Origin: Microbacterium sp. SORGH_AS_1204
GTDB lineage: Bacteria; Actinomycetota; Actinomycetes; Actinomycetales; Microbacteriaceae
Direction of reading: 5' to 3'
DNA: 64,000 nt
NCBI RefSeq assembly: GCF_030818935.1
Contig: NZ_JAUTBD010000001.1
Span: 1 to 64,000 of the forward strand
Every line of letters begins with the position of its first letter. Position 1 is the first letter of the stretch. Of the stretch, positions 52,166 to 61,396 are shown piece by piece. A program made the translations under genes and the position numbers. The notes under the pieces are model-generated. The model worked only from the letters and a program-made list of their open reading frames with translations, did not search any database and was not told where the DNA came from.

Positions 52166-52191
52166 CTTTCCCGGCGACGTAGGCTTGTCGG

Positions 52192-54177
52192 GTGAATCCC
52201 CGACTTCTGCGCGTCGCGGGGCCCGTCATCCTGGTCGCGGTCTCGATCATCGCCGTCGTCGCCGGACTCGCCTTCGGCGGGGGAGCGGCCCCCGGGCGTC
52301 TCGCCGACGCGGGCCCCGTGGTGCGCTGGGGGCTGCCGATCGCCACGGTGATGGTCAACCTCGCCGCGGCCACCATGATCGGCTCGCTGGTGCTGGCGTT
52401 GTTCGCCCTCCCCGCGGGAGAACGACCCTTCGAGATCGCGCTCGACACCGCCTCCATCGGTGCGGCCCTCTTCACCGTGGCCGCAGCGGTCACGGGGTAC
52501 ATGACGTTCCTCAACGTCCTCAACGCCACCCCCACCCTCGACGCCGTCTTCGGGCAGCAGCTCGGACGCTTCCTCGTCGAGAGTCCGCCCGGTCAGGCCT
52601 GGCTCATCACCACCATCGCCGGCGCGGTCCTCACGGTTCTCACCTTCGCGGTGCGCTCCTGGATCCCGACGCTGATCGTGGCGATCCTCGCGATCGCCTC
52701 GCTCATCCCCATGGGCACGCAGGGCCACTCCGGCACCGAGGCCAGCCACGACGCCGCGGTCACCTCGCTGGTGCTGCACATCATCGCCGCCGCCGCCTGG
52801 CTCGGTGGCCTCATCCTGCTCGTCGTCGTGCGACCCGCGATGTCGCGCGGGCAGCTGCAGACCACCCTGCTGCGGTATTCCTCGATCGCACTCGTGGCGT
52901 TCATCGTCGTCGCGGTCTCGGGCACGGTGCGCGCCTCGATCGGCCTGCTCGGTCTTGAGAACCTCTGGTCGGCGTACGGGGTGCTCGTGCTGGTCAAGGT
53001 GGTCGCGCTCGTGGCCATGGGCGTCTTGGGCGCCTGGTACCGCCGTCGCCTCATCTCGCGCATGGCCGACGAGCCCGGCTCGGCGCGGTTCTGGGGCGTC
53101 GTCAGCCTGGAGCTGGTCTTCATGGGCATCGCCAGTGGTGTCGCCGCGGCGCTGGCGCGCACACCCCCGCCCGCCGAGGCGCCCCTGGTCGGCACCACCC
53201 CGGCCGAGGTGCTCACCGGTGCGCCCCTGCCCCCCGAGCTGACCCTCGAGCGCTGGTTCACCGCCTGGAACGTCGACCTGCTGTGGACGCTGCTCGTGGC
53301 GTTCGGCCTGTTCTTCTACCTCGCCGGTGTCTGGCGACTCCTTCGCCGCGGCGACACGTGGCCCATCCACCGCACGGTGCTGTGGTGCCTCGGCTTGTTC
53401 GGGGTGTTCTGGGTCACGTCGGGACCGATCAACGTGTACCAGGACTACCTGTTCAGCATGCACATGATCGGGCACATGCTGCTGTCGATGGCCATCCCGC
53501 TCATGCTCGTGTTCGGCGCCCCGGTGTCGCTCGCGGCCCGCGCGATCCGCAAGCGCGACGACGGCTCGCGCGGCGGCCGCGAGTGGATCCTGTGGGCGGT
53601 GCACAATCCGGTCGCCTCGGTGCTGACCAATCCCTACGTCGCGGCCGGCCTGTTCATCGGATCGCTTTGGGCGTTCTACTACACCGACCTGTTCCGGTGG
53701 TCGCTGTACGACCACGTCGGGCACATCTGGATGGTCGCGCACTTCCTCGTCACCGGGTATCTGTTCGTGCTCAGCCTCGTCGGGACCGACCCCGTGCCGT
53801 TCCGCCTGCCCTACCCGATGCGCCTGCTCGTGCTCATCGCGATCATGGCGATGCACGCGTTCTTCGGCATCGCGATCATGATGAACTCCGGTCTGATGGT
53901 CTCGGAGTGGTTCGGGGCGATGGGCCGCACGTGGGGAGCGACCCCCTTGGAAGACCAGTACGTCGGCGGCGGCGTGGCCTGGTCGGTCGGTGAGATCCCC
54001 ACCCTCATCCTCGCCATCACGGTCGCGATCCAGTGGAGCCGCAGCGACGAGCGCCAGCAGAAGCGCCGCGACCGCCACGTCGACCGTGTCGGCGACCTCG
54101 AGCTCGACGCCTACAACGAAGAATTGGCGCGCCTCGCCGCCCGCGACGCACGCGTGGCCGCCCGCGGGGGCAGCTGA
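52192..54177 (+). CDS. CopD-CtaG fusion: copper uptake / cytochrome oxidase assembly membrane protein
   Basis: This 661-residue polytopic membrane protein joins a CopD-like half (about 1-315; HSGTEASHDAAV, LHIIAAAAWLGGL) to a CtaG/caa3-assembly-like half (about 345-625; FSMHMIGHMLLSMAIPLM, HVGHIWMVAHFLVTGYLF). Conserved His and Met residues in membrane segments fit copper handling. The GTG start at 52192 has a weak ribosome site. The fusion is common in actinobacteria and probably supplies copper to the respiratory oxidase. Confidence 0.9.
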   Translation: MNPRLLRVAGPVILVAVSIIAVVAGLAFGGGAAPGRLADAGPVVRWGLPIATVMVNLAAATMIGSLVLALFALPAGERPFEIALDTASIGAALFTVAAAVTGYMTFLNVLNATPTLDAVFGQQLGRFLVESPPGQAWLITTIAGAVLTVLTFAVRSWIPTLIVAILAIASLIPMGTQGHSGTEASHDAAVTSLVLHIIAAAAWLGGLILLVVVRPAMSRGQLQTTLLRYSSIALVAFIVVAVSGTVRASIGLLGLENLWSAYGVLVLVKVVALVAMGVLGAWYRRRLISRMADEPGSARFWGVVSLELVFMGIASGVAAALARTPPPAEAPLVGTTPAEVLTGAPLPPELTLERWFTAWNVDLLWTLLVAFGLFFYLAGVWRLLRRGDTWPIHRTVLWCLGLFGVFWVTSGPINVYQDYLFSMHMIGHMLLSMAIPLMLVFGAPVSLAARAIRKRDDGSRGGREWILWAVHNPVASVLTNPYVAAGLFIGSLWAFYYTDLFRWSLYDHVGHIWMVAHFLVTGYLFVLSLVGTDPVPFRLPYPMRLLVLIAIMAMHAFFGIAIMMNSGLMVSEWFGAMGRTWGATPLEDQYVGGGVAWSVGEIPTLILAITVAIQWSRSDERQQKRRDRHVDRVGDLELDAYNEELARLAARDARVAARGGS

Positions 54178-54214
54178 GCCGAGGCGGTGCCGCCGCCCGC
54201 GGCACTTTCGTCGT

Positions 54215-54296
54215 GCACAACGGCGGAGAACGGGGGCGACACGCGGGCGGTGAATGCCGGGCGGCGGCGTGTCGTCGAAAAGATCCGCCGTTGTGC
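54215..54296. other. 82-bp two-tier inverted repeat
   Basis: GCACAACGGCGGA (54215-54227) pairs with TCCGCCGTTGTGC (54284-54296), and inside it CGACACGC (54237-54244) pairs with GCGTGTCG (54267-54274). It lies between convergent genes and may act as a bidirectional terminator or mark a dispersed element. Confidence 0.65.
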
Positions 54297-54364
54297 CCGC
54301 GGCATCCGCCCGCCGGGGCCTCCCGCGGCATCCGCCGGGGCCACGCGCCGGGGCGACCGCCGTC

Positions 54365-55444
54365 TCAGTCGGAGGAGCCGCCGATGAGGATGGATGCCGA
54401 GCCGTCGGGTTCGACGGTGATGCGGCCGTCGACGGTGAACTCGACGTCTTCTTCGACCGTGCGGACGCTGCCGTCGAAGATCGAACGGATGTCGACCTCG
54501 ATGTGGGCGACCGCGGGGGCCGACGGGATGCGCCAGCCGGCGCCGTCGGGCTCGACCGTGACCTGCGGCTGCTCGACGATCGACCACGAGGGGGCGTCGT
54601 CGATACGGTTGCGCACGGTGAAGCCGAACGGGCACCCGGTGGGCTGCAGCACCTCCTGCTCCGCGCAGGCGGAGAGGAAGTCCTCGACCTTCTGCTGCAC
54701 GACCCCGAGGAATTCCTCGGTCGGCTGCGCTTCGACGTCGACGGGGATGCCGGCCAGCGGCGCATCGGCGAGCACGGCGACGCCGGGGGTCGCCGAGATG
54801 GCCGTGTCGACCGACACCGAGTACAGACCCGGCGAGAAGACCAGCAGCGGGAGGGCGGCGGTGGGATCGACGTCGGACCCCTCGATCGAGACCTGACGCT
54901 TGTCGACCTCGAAGCCGTTCACCGCGAACCGCATGGACCCCTCGACCGAGAGGTTCATCACCGACAGCGGGCTGCGGGCGAAGCGCCAGCGGGGCAGCAG
55001 GGAACTGCCGGTGTCGGCGGTCACGTCGAACGTGGTCGAGCCCGCGTATCCGCCCACGTTGTAGCTGACGCTGACACGCGTGCGGTCACCGCTGACGCTC
55101 TCACCGGTGACCACGGCGTCGGTCACCGCCTGCAGCGAATCGGGGCGCAGCAACGCTTCGGAGGCGGTGGCGGGGAGCCCCGCCGCCTCGAGCTCGGCGG
55201 AGTCGACGACGACGCCGGGCACGGCGAGGGCCTCGGCGGCGCGGCGCTCCTGCAGCAGCTCGAGGTAGTGCAGCACGAACGCGCGAGGGCTGTAGAACTC
55301 GCGGTACAGCGACGCCGCCCCCGCGCCGAGTGCGGCGAGGAGCAGTACGCCGATCAGGACCATCGCCGGGATCTCGAGTCGCCGGCGCGCGCGCACGCCG
55401 CGGACACCCTCGGGCGTCGCGGGGCCCCCGCCGGCGTTGCTCAC
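54365..55444 (-). CDS. single-pass membrane protein of unknown function
   Basis: I do not recognise this 359-residue protein. One membrane segment (about 28-50) follows a basic cytosolic head, and the rest is predicted outside the cell: an early helical part (PRAFVLHYLELLQERRAAEAL), then beta-rich repeats with two Cys (SACAEQ, TGCPFGF) that could form a disulfide. The start is a GTG at 55444. It resembles in outline actinobacterial secreted proteins with Lumazine/DUF4878-like domains, without certainty. Confidence 0.75.
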   Translation of the reverse strand: MSNAGGGPATPEGVRGVRARRRLEIPAMVLIGVLLLAALGAGAASLYREFYSPRAFVLHYLELLQERRAAEALAVPGVVVDSAELEAAGLPATASEALLRPDSLQAVTDAVVTGESVSGDRTRVSVSYNVGGYAGSTTFDVTADTGSSLLPRWRFARSPLSVMNLSVEGSMRFAVNGFEVDKRQVSIEGSDVDPTAALPLLVFSPGLYSVSVDTAISATPGVAVLADAPLAGIPVDVEAQPTEEFLGVVQQKVEDFLSACAEQEVLQPTGCPFGFTVRNRIDDAPSWSIVEQPQVTVEPDGAGWRIPSAPAVAHIEVDIRSIFDGSVRTVEEDVEFTVDGRITVEPDGSASILIGGSSD

Positions 55445-55486
55445 GTCCCCAGTCTAGAAAGGAGTCCTGTGGGGGCGCCGCGTGCG

Positions 55487-56317
55487 TTACGCCACGAGTG
55501 ACTGCACCACGGCGACGGCCGCGAGTTGTCCCCCCGCGATGGCCGCCGCGAGCGAGAACATCGGCCCCGGCAGGTGGTCGGGCTGGGCGATGTCACCGAC
55601 CGCGTAGACGCCCTCGACGCTCGTACGTCCGAACGGGTCGGTGCGGATGGCGCCCGAGTCCTGGCGTTCGAGACCGAGCGCATCGACGAACGCGCCGCGC
55701 ACGGTCCACGTCGGCGCGACGAAGGCGCCGGCCACCTCGAGCGCGGTCCCGTCGCCCAGCCGAAGGCGGAGTCCGTCGTGACTGCCCGAGACCTCGCTCA
55801 CGTCATCGGGGGCCACGACGTGCACCTCGGATGCCACCGGCTCCAGCATGCGCGCCAGGACGGCGGCGTGCGGCGAGGCGTTGACGACGGCGACGGGGCG
55901 GCCGGCGAACTCGTGGCCGTGGCAGAACGGGCAGTTGGCGACCGTGTCTCCCCAGTGCTCGGCGAGGCCGGCGATCGGGGGGAGCTCGTCGGCCACGCCG
56001 CTCGCGAGGATCACCGCGTGAGCGCGGAGGGTGTCGCCGTCCACCGTCACCGTCAGGGCGTCGCCGTCGCGCACGACCTCGGTGGCGACGGCATCCCGGA
56101 TCTCCACGGCGTCGTACGCGGCGATCTCGCCTCGGGCGATGCGGCGGAGCTCCGCCGGGTCGCGGCCGTCGTTGGTGAGCAGGTTGTGCGCGTGCCGGAC
56201 GGTACCGTTGCGGTATCCGCCCGAGTCGAGCAGCAGGGTGCGCCGGTGCATCCGGCCGAGTGTGAGCGCCGCCTGCAGGCCCGCGGGGCCGCCTCCGATG
56301 ATGATCGCGTCGTACAC
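55487..56317 (-). CDS. thioredoxin-reductase-like FAD/NAD(P) oxidoreductase
   Basis: This 276-residue flavoenzyme is shorter than thioredoxin reductase. The GTG at 56317 is chosen for AAGGAG 7 bases upstream and because the FAD motif DAIIIGGGPAGLQAAL starts at once. A CxxC pair (NCPFC) lies near residue 130 and the second FAD motif near VEGVYAVGDIAQ. A substrate other than thioredoxin is likely. It is divergent from a MerR regulator with a palindrome between them. Confidence 0.87.
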   Translation of the reverse strand: MYDAIIIGGGPAGLQAALTLGRMHRRTLLLDSGGYRNGTVRHAHNLLTNDGRDPAELRRIARGEIAAYDAVEIRDAVATEVVRDGDALTVTVDGDTLRAHAVILASGVADELPPIAGLAEHWGDTVANCPFCHGHEFAGRPVAVVNASPHAAVLARMLEPVASEVHVVAPDDVSEVSGSHDGLRLRLGDGTALEVAGAFVAPTWTVRGAFVDALGLERQDSGAIRTDPFGRTSVEGVYAVGDIAQPDHLPGPMFSLAAAIAGGQLAAVAVVQSLVA

Positions 56318-56354
56318 GATGGGCTCCTTCCGCTTGTGTTCGCGTCCATCGTGT

Positions 56355-56376
56355 GACTTCATGTCGACATGAAGTC
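56355..56376. promoter_or_regulatory. perfect 22-bp palindrome, probable MerR-type operator
   Basis: GACTTCATGTC is followed directly by its exact reverse complement. On the minus strand TTGACT (56373-56378) overlaps its edge, and a -10-like CACGAT follows after about 19 bases, the long spacing typical of MerR-activated promoters. The MerR start codon ATG lies inside the palindrome at 56369. Confidence 0.75.
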
Positions 56377-56842
56377 AAGCGGTGAGTCCATCGGCGAAGC
56401 GGCGGCGCGATTCGGGCTCGACACCCACGTGCTGCGTCACTGGGAGGACGCGGGGCTGCTGCACCCTGCCCGCGATCCAGCCGGGCGCAGACGCTTCGGC
56501 GACGACGACGCCGTGCGCATCGCGGTGATCCTGCGCAACAAGGCGGCGGGGCTCTCGCTCGATCAGATCCGTGTACTGCTCGACGACGACGCCCCCGACC
56601 GGCATCGGGTGCTCGAGGAGCACGTCGCCGAGCTCGACCGTCGCGCCGCCGAGATCGCCGAGGCGCGCGCGATGACCGAGCACGCGCTGCGGTGCCGGTC
56701 GCACGACATCACGCAGTGCCCGCGGTTCCGCAGCCACGTCGCCGACGTGCTCTCGGGCGAAGCGCGCTGGCTGCTCCTCCACACCGAGCCGGCGGCCGGC
56801 CCTGTCGGCTCGTCTCCGCCCCGTCGCGATCACGCGAACTAG
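56369..56842 (+). CDS. MerR-family regulator
   Basis: This 157-residue protein has a MerR winged helix (SIGEAAARFGLDTHVLRHWEDAGLL), a dimer coiled coil (about 75-115) and a C-terminal part with Cys in LRCRSHDITQCPRF that could sense metal or redox. The only suitable start, ATG at 56369, lies within the operator palindrome, so the message is leaderless or nearly so. It likely controls the divergent flavoenzyme gene and itself. Confidence 0.87.
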   Translation: MKSSGESIGEAAARFGLDTHVLRHWEDAGLLHPARDPAGRRRFGDDDAVRIAVILRNKAAGLSLDQIRVLLDDDAPDRHRVLEEHVAELDRRAAEIAEARAMTEHALRCRSHDITQCPRFRSHVADVLSGEARWLLLHTEPAAGPVGSSPPRRDHAN

Positions 56843-56851
56843 CATGGGCCG

Positions 56852-58234
56852 GTGACCACGCCGCCCCTCTCCGCCGAACAGCAGGCGCTGTTCCGGCTGA
56901 TCGAGGACACCCGCGAGCACGTCTTCGTCACCGGCCGCGCCGGTACCGGCAAGTCGACTCTGCTGCAGCACCTGGCGTGGAACACGAAGAAGCAGATCGC
57001 GGTGTGCGCGCCGACGGGCGTGGCGGCGCTGAACGTCGAGGGGCAGACGATCCACTCGCTGTTCCGGCTGCCGATCGGGCTCATCGCGAACGGCGACATC
57101 GACCAGAACGACGCCACCCGCAAGATCCTCAACGCCATCGACACCCTGGTCATCGACGAGATCTCGATGGTCAACGCCGATCTGATGGATGCCATCGACC
57201 GCTCGCTCCGCCAGGCCCGGGGCCGGCGCTCCGAGCCGTTCGGCGGCACGCAGATCGTCATGTTCGGCGACCCGTACCAGCTGGCGCCCGTCCCGCCGCG
57301 GGGCGATGAGATGCGCTACATCCGCGACCACTACCGCTCCTTCTGGTTCTTCGACGCGAAGGTGTGGTCGGGTGAGGCGACCGGCGACGGGCTCATCGAC
57401 ATCGGGCGCCACGGCGCCGATCTGCACGTGAACGAACTGGTCGAGATCCACCGCCAGTCCGACCCCGGGTTCAAGACGCTGCTCAACGCGGTGCGCTACG
57501 GGCGCGTGACCGCTGAGATGGCCGGCATCCTGAACACCGCCGGGGCGCGGACGCCGCCGCATCCCGCCGACGGCGAGCACCCGGTCATCACACTCGCCAC
57601 CCGCAACGACCGCGTGAACACCATCAACCGCAAGCACCTCGACGAACTCGTCGGGCGCACGCAGACGGCGAACGCGGAGATCTCGGGCGACTTCGGCCGC
57701 GGCGAGGCCAATTACCCCGCCGAGATGGAGTTGACGCTCAAAGTCGGCGCGCAGGTGATGTTCCTCCGCAACGACGCGGGGCAGTTCGGCGAGGCGCCGC
57801 GGTGGGTCAACGGAACGATCGGCACGGTCACCCGCATCGCCGGCGACAGCGTGCGCGTCGAGGTCGACGGCATCCAGCACGACGTCGAGCCGGCCGTGTG
57901 GGAAAGGTACCGCTACGCCTACGACCCGGGCACGAAGAACCTGTCGCGCGAGATCGTCGCCGAGTTCACGCAGTTCCCCCTGCGGCTGGCGTGGGCCGTC
58001 ACGATCCACAAATCGCAGGGCAAGACCTACGACCGCGCGGTGGTCGACCTCGGATCGGGCGCCTTCGCCCCCGGGCAGACCTACGTCGCGCTGAGCCGGC
58101 TCACCTCGCTCGACGGTCTGTACTTGACGCGTCCCCTGCGCCCCGGCGACATCCGCGTCGACGAAGACGTCCGCCGCTTCATGAAGCAGGCGTGGCTCTC
58201 GCGACAAGACGCCGCCGCCGCACGCCAGGCGTGA
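56852..58234 (+). CDS. PIF1/RecD-like DNA helicase
   Basis: This 460-residue SF1 helicase has Walker A GRAGTGKST near residue 30, Walker B LVIDEISMV, motif III GDPYQLAPV and a late motif TIHKSQGKTYDRAVVDL. The Pif1 signature-like IHSLF segment is present. It starts with GTG at 56852, 9 bases after the MerR gene. It probably acts in replication-fork or repair processes. Confidence 0.9.
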   Translation: MTTPPLSAEQQALFRLIEDTREHVFVTGRAGTGKSTLLQHLAWNTKKQIAVCAPTGVAALNVEGQTIHSLFRLPIGLIANGDIDQNDATRKILNAIDTLVIDEISMVNADLMDAIDRSLRQARGRRSEPFGGTQIVMFGDPYQLAPVPPRGDEMRYIRDHYRSFWFFDAKVWSGEATGDGLIDIGRHGADLHVNELVEIHRQSDPGFKTLLNAVRYGRVTAEMAGILNTAGARTPPHPADGEHPVITLATRNDRVNTINRKHLDELVGRTQTANAEISGDFGRGEANYPAEMELTLKVGAQVMFLRNDAGQFGEAPRWVNGTIGTVTRIAGDSVRVEVDGIQHDVEPAVWERYRYAYDPGTKNLSREIVAEFTQFPLRLAWAVTIHKSQGKTYDRAVVDLGSGAFAPGQTYVALSRLTSLDGLYLTRPLRPGDIRVDEDVRRFMKQAWLSRQDAAAARQA

Positions 58235-58237
58235 GCG

Positions 58238-58891
58238 TCAGGCGACCCTGTCGGCCTTCGCGCGCGTCAGGTCGGCGAACAGCTCGGTGGTGAAACGGTA
58301 GGCGACGAGCACCTCGGCGATGACGCGCTCCTTCTCGGCGTCGTCCCACGGCGCGGCGTCGAGCTGCTCGCGGTAGACGCTCTTGAACGCCTTCGGGTCG
58401 GCGATGTCGCCGAACAGCAGGAAACCGATGCCGTTGGTCTCGAATCCGAACTTGCGCTGCATCAGCCGGCCGATCGACGGCCCGCCCGACAGGTCACCGA
58501 GCAGTCGCGTGTAATGGTGCGCGACGAACCCGCCGGGCCAGGTCGCTGCCACCCGCCGGATGCGCGCGACGTACGCCTGCGTCGTGGGCAGCGGGTGGAT
58601 CTCGTCGCGCCAGTGCGGGCCGATGAGGAAGGCGAGGTCGGCTTCGAGTGCAGGGAGGCGCGAGAGCTTGTCGCTCAGGAACACGGATGCCACCGGGTCG
58701 GTGCGCATGCGCGCAGACGCCTCTTCGAGTGCGGCGTAGAGGAACCAGTGCTGGGCGATGAGCGCGATGTAATCGTCGCGAGTGCCGGCGCCGGTGAGCA
58801 GGTCGGTCATGAAGCCGTCGCACTCGCGGGGGGAGTGCGCGCTGCTGGAGCGCTCGCGCAGAGCCGTGGAGAACGGGACGACGGCGTTCAT
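58238..58891 (-). CDS. heme oxygenase (biliverdin-producing)
   Basis: This 217-residue HmuO/HO-type enzyme frees iron from heme. Motifs: proximal His in SSSAHSPRE (about residue 19) and the distal-helix glycine motif in LLGDLSGGPSIGRLM. A DtxR/IdeR box directly upstream shows iron-repressed expression. It is convergent with the helicase gene, with 3 bases between them. Confidence 0.93.
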   Translation of the reverse strand: MNAVVPFSTALRERSSSAHSPRECDGFMTDLLTGAGTRDDYIALIAQHWFLYAALEEASARMRTDPVASVFLSDKLSRLPALEADLAFLIGPHWRDEIHPLPTTQAYVARIRRVAATWPGGFVAHHYTRLLGDLSGGPSIGRLMQRKFGFETNGIGFLLFGDIADPKAFKSVYREQLDAAPWDDAEKERVIAEVLVAYRFTTELFADLTRAKADRVA

Positions 58892-58911
58892 GCGGCCATC
58901 ATACGCAAAGA

Positions 58912-58925
58912 GTTAGGTTTGCCTA
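58912..58925 (-). promoter_or_regulatory. DtxR/IdeR iron box of the heme oxygenase gene
   Basis: TTAGGTTTGCCTAA is a close match to the inner palindrome of the DtxR/IdeR consensus (TTAGGTTAGCCTAA). It lies 21 bases upstream of the minus-strand start. Confidence 0.88.
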
Positions 58926-59075
58926 ACCCCTCGCGCGCAGATCATCGTCGGCCGGGCGGCAGTCGTGATGCAGACGTGACGACCCGGGCGCGCAAGCGGC
59001 GGGTCGGCGCTCGCCCCGTGTGTTTGAATTCAACGGGAGCGCGCTTCGTCGCGCTCGGAAACGCTGGGGGTTCAC

Positions 59076-60347
59076 ATGCGGAGATGGCGTCGTTCCGCGT
59101 CCGTCGCGATCGCGGGCGCGGCAGCGCTCGCGCTCGTGCTGAGCGGCTGCACGAGCCAGAGCTCGGTGTCGATCGACGTCCCCTCTCAGGTGGACGCCCC
59201 TCTTCCCGAGGCCACCGTGACCGAGATGCGCGATGCGGTGAGCGCGGCCATCACCGCGACCGGCGCGACCGGTGCGATCGTCGGGGTCTGGGCGCCCTGG
59301 AGCGGCACCTGGATCTCCGGCGTGGGCACCCAGGGCCCCGGCGGAGCCGCGGTGACCGACGACATGCAGTTCCGCGCCGCCGACGTCACCGGAGCGATGA
59401 CGTGCGACGCGGTGTACCGCCTCGCCGCCGACGGGCGCTTCTCGCTCGAGGATCCCCTCACGCAGTGGGTGAGCAACGTGCCCGGCTATGCCGACATCAC
59501 CCTCCGGCAGCTGTGCGACGGGACGTCGGGACTCGCGTCGTACACCTCGAGCCTCGACGGTCTGGTGCTCAGCAACCCCGACCGCGTGTGGAACGCGCGC
59601 GAGCTGATGGCGTACGGCATCGCGAAGCCCCGCCTCAACGACCCCGGCGTCTCTTTCGCGCAGTCGCCGACCAATTTCCTCCTCGCCGGTCTCGCTGTCG
59701 AGCGTGTCACCGGGCAGTCGCTCGCGGAGGTCATCGCCGAGCGTGTCACCGAGCCCCTCGGCCTGCAGGCCACCGCGGTGCCGCCTCCCGCGGCCGCCGC
59801 CCCCGGCACATCGCCTCTCACGGGTCACTGGTCGCAGCCCAACGCCGAAGGCGCCTTCGACTGCGCAGCTCCGCGCGAGTTCACCGTCATGTCGTCGAGC
59901 TACGGGGCCGCCGCCTCGGGGGGCGTCACGAACATCCGCGACCTCGGGCGTTACGCCCAGGCCCTCGCCACCGGCGCGCTCCTGCCCGACGACGACGACC
60001 GGTTCGCGAATCCGGTGCCCGTCGCCGCCGATCAGCCGACCTGGTTCACCGCGGCGGGCGGTGCCTATCAGGCCGGTTCGCTCATCGGACAGTTCGGTTC
60101 GACGCCCGGTTACATCGTCGGCGCCTTCGCCGACCCCGTCACCGGCATGTCGGTCGCGGTCGCGCTGAACAACTCGGCCGGCAACGAGAACACCGGTGCC
60201 TGGCTCGCCTGGCAGCTCGCCGCCATCGCGTCCAAGGCCCCCGCGGCCGAAGGGCAGACCGTGCCGGAGGCAGGGCTCCCCTGGACCGCCGACCAGATGC
60301 GCGAGAACATCACCGCCAACGCCATCTGCGCACCCGCCGCCGGATGA
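59076..60347 (+). CDS. beta-lactamase-fold lipoprotein lacking catalytic residues
   Basis: This 423-residue lipoprotein (lipobox LSGC near residue 24) has the fold of class C beta-lactamases and DD-peptidase-like esterases (DGRFSLEDPLTQWV, ITLRQLCDGTSGLASY, GVTNIRDLGRYAQAL). The active motifs are altered: the S-x-x-K site reads RAADVTGAM (Ser to Asp, Lys to Gly), Y-x-N reads SPTN, and the HTG/KTG site reads GSTPGY. It is therefore predicted to be non-catalytic, perhaps a binding protein for cell-wall material. Its stop overlaps the next gene in ATGA. Confidence 0.85.
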   Translation: MRRWRRSASVAIAGAAALALVLSGCTSQSSVSIDVPSQVDAPLPEATVTEMRDAVSAAITATGATGAIVGVWAPWSGTWISGVGTQGPGGAAVTDDMQFRAADVTGAMTCDAVYRLAADGRFSLEDPLTQWVSNVPGYADITLRQLCDGTSGLASYTSSLDGLVLSNPDRVWNARELMAYGIAKPRLNDPGVSFAQSPTNFLLAGLAVERVTGQSLAEVIAERVTEPLGLQATAVPPPAAAAPGTSPLTGHWSQPNAEGAFDCAAPREFTVMSSSYGAAASGGVTNIRDLGRYAQALATGALLPDDDDRFANPVPVAADQPTWFTAAGGAYQAGSLIGQFGSTPGYIVGAFADPVTGMSVAVALNNSAGNENTGAWLAWQLAAIASKAPAAEGQTVPEAGLPWTADQMRENITANAICAPAAG

Positions 60348-61252
60348 CAGCACGCGGCGGGCAGGGCTCGGCCGCCGCGCTCGTGCTGGTGGGCCTCGCC
60401 TGCCAGGAGGTCGGCGCGTCGTTCGCGGTCATGCTCTTCCCCGAGACGGGCCCGCTCGGCATCGTGATGCTGCGGCTGGTGTTCTCGGCCCTGTTGCTCC
60501 TCGTCATCGCCCGTCCGGGCCTGCGGGGCCACACCGCCTTCGCGTGGCGCGCGGTCGTGGGGTTCGGTGTGGTGCTGGCATCCATGAACGGCCTGTTCTA
60601 CCTGGCGCTGGAGCGCCTGCCGCTCGGGGTGACCGTCACGATCGAGGTGCTCGGTCCGCTGACCCTGTCGATCCTGACCGCGACGGGCATGGCCCGATGG
60701 CTCTGGGCGGGACTCGCGCTCGCGGGCGTCATCGCCCTGGGCGCGGGCGGCTGGGACCGGCTCGATCTGCTCGGCGTCGTCTTCGCGCTGGGGGCGGCCG
60801 TGAGCTGGGCGCTGTACATCCTCGCGTCGGCGCGCGTGGGGCGGGAGTTCCCCCGCCTCGACGGGCTGGCGCTGGCGATGGCAATGGGGGCGGCGATCGC
60901 CCTGCCGTTCGGGATCTGGCAGGCGGGTCCGGCGCTGCTGCGCGTCGACATCCTCGCCCTGGGGGCCGCGGTCGCGCTGTTGTCGTCGACCATCCCCTAT
61001 GCCCTCGAACTGGTGGCGCTGCGTCGCCTGCCCGCGTCGGCGTTCGCGATCCTCATGAGCCTCGGGCCGGCGACCGCCTCGATCGCCGGCTTCCTGCTGC
61101 TCGGGCAGCGCCTGTCGTGGCTCGAGATCGCGGGTATCGCCCTGGTCATCGCGGCCAGCATCGGCGCGGTGCTCGCCGCCGCCCGCCGGGGCGCAGCGGC
61201 ACGGCATCCGGGACCCGACGCCGACGAGCCGCTCAGCGAGCCCGTCGGCTGA
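60344..61252 (+). CDS. EamA/RhtA-type drug/metabolite transporter
   Basis: This 302-residue protein has ten predicted membrane segments in two EamA repeats (second begins about residue 145, VVFALGAAVSWALYILASARVG). The motif LLSSTIPYALELVALRRLPASAFAILMSL resembles RhtA threonine/homoserine exporters. The ATG at 60344 overlaps the upstream stop. Substrate is not determined. Confidence 0.88.
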   Translation: MTARGGQGSAAALVLVGLACQEVGASFAVMLFPETGPLGIVMLRLVFSALLLLVIARPGLRGHTAFAWRAVVGFGVVLASMNGLFYLALERLPLGVTVTIEVLGPLTLSILTATGMARWLWAGLALAGVIALGAGGWDRLDLLGVVFALGAAVSWALYILASARVGREFPRLDGLALAMAMGAAIALPFGIWQAGPALLRVDILALGAAVALLSSTIPYALELVALRRLPASAFAILMSLGPATASIAGFLLLGQRLSWLEIAGIALVIAASIGAVLAAARRGAAARHPGPDADEPLSEPVG

Positions 61253-61396
61253 ACGGATGCCGCTCGGGCGCGGACGGCTGCGCCGATGCCGGGGGCGGGG
61301 CGGATGCCCGCGGATGCCACTGCGGCGCGGCTGCCCCGGGATCGTCGCCGGCGCAAGGGGGCCTCGGTCGCCCTCGACCTTGGCGAGGATGACGGC

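Noticed and set aside
52108..54765. An 885-codon minus-strand open frame across the HU terminator and the CopD-CtaG gene
   Set aside because: It runs through a terminator and another gene and is composed of charged low-complexity sequence.
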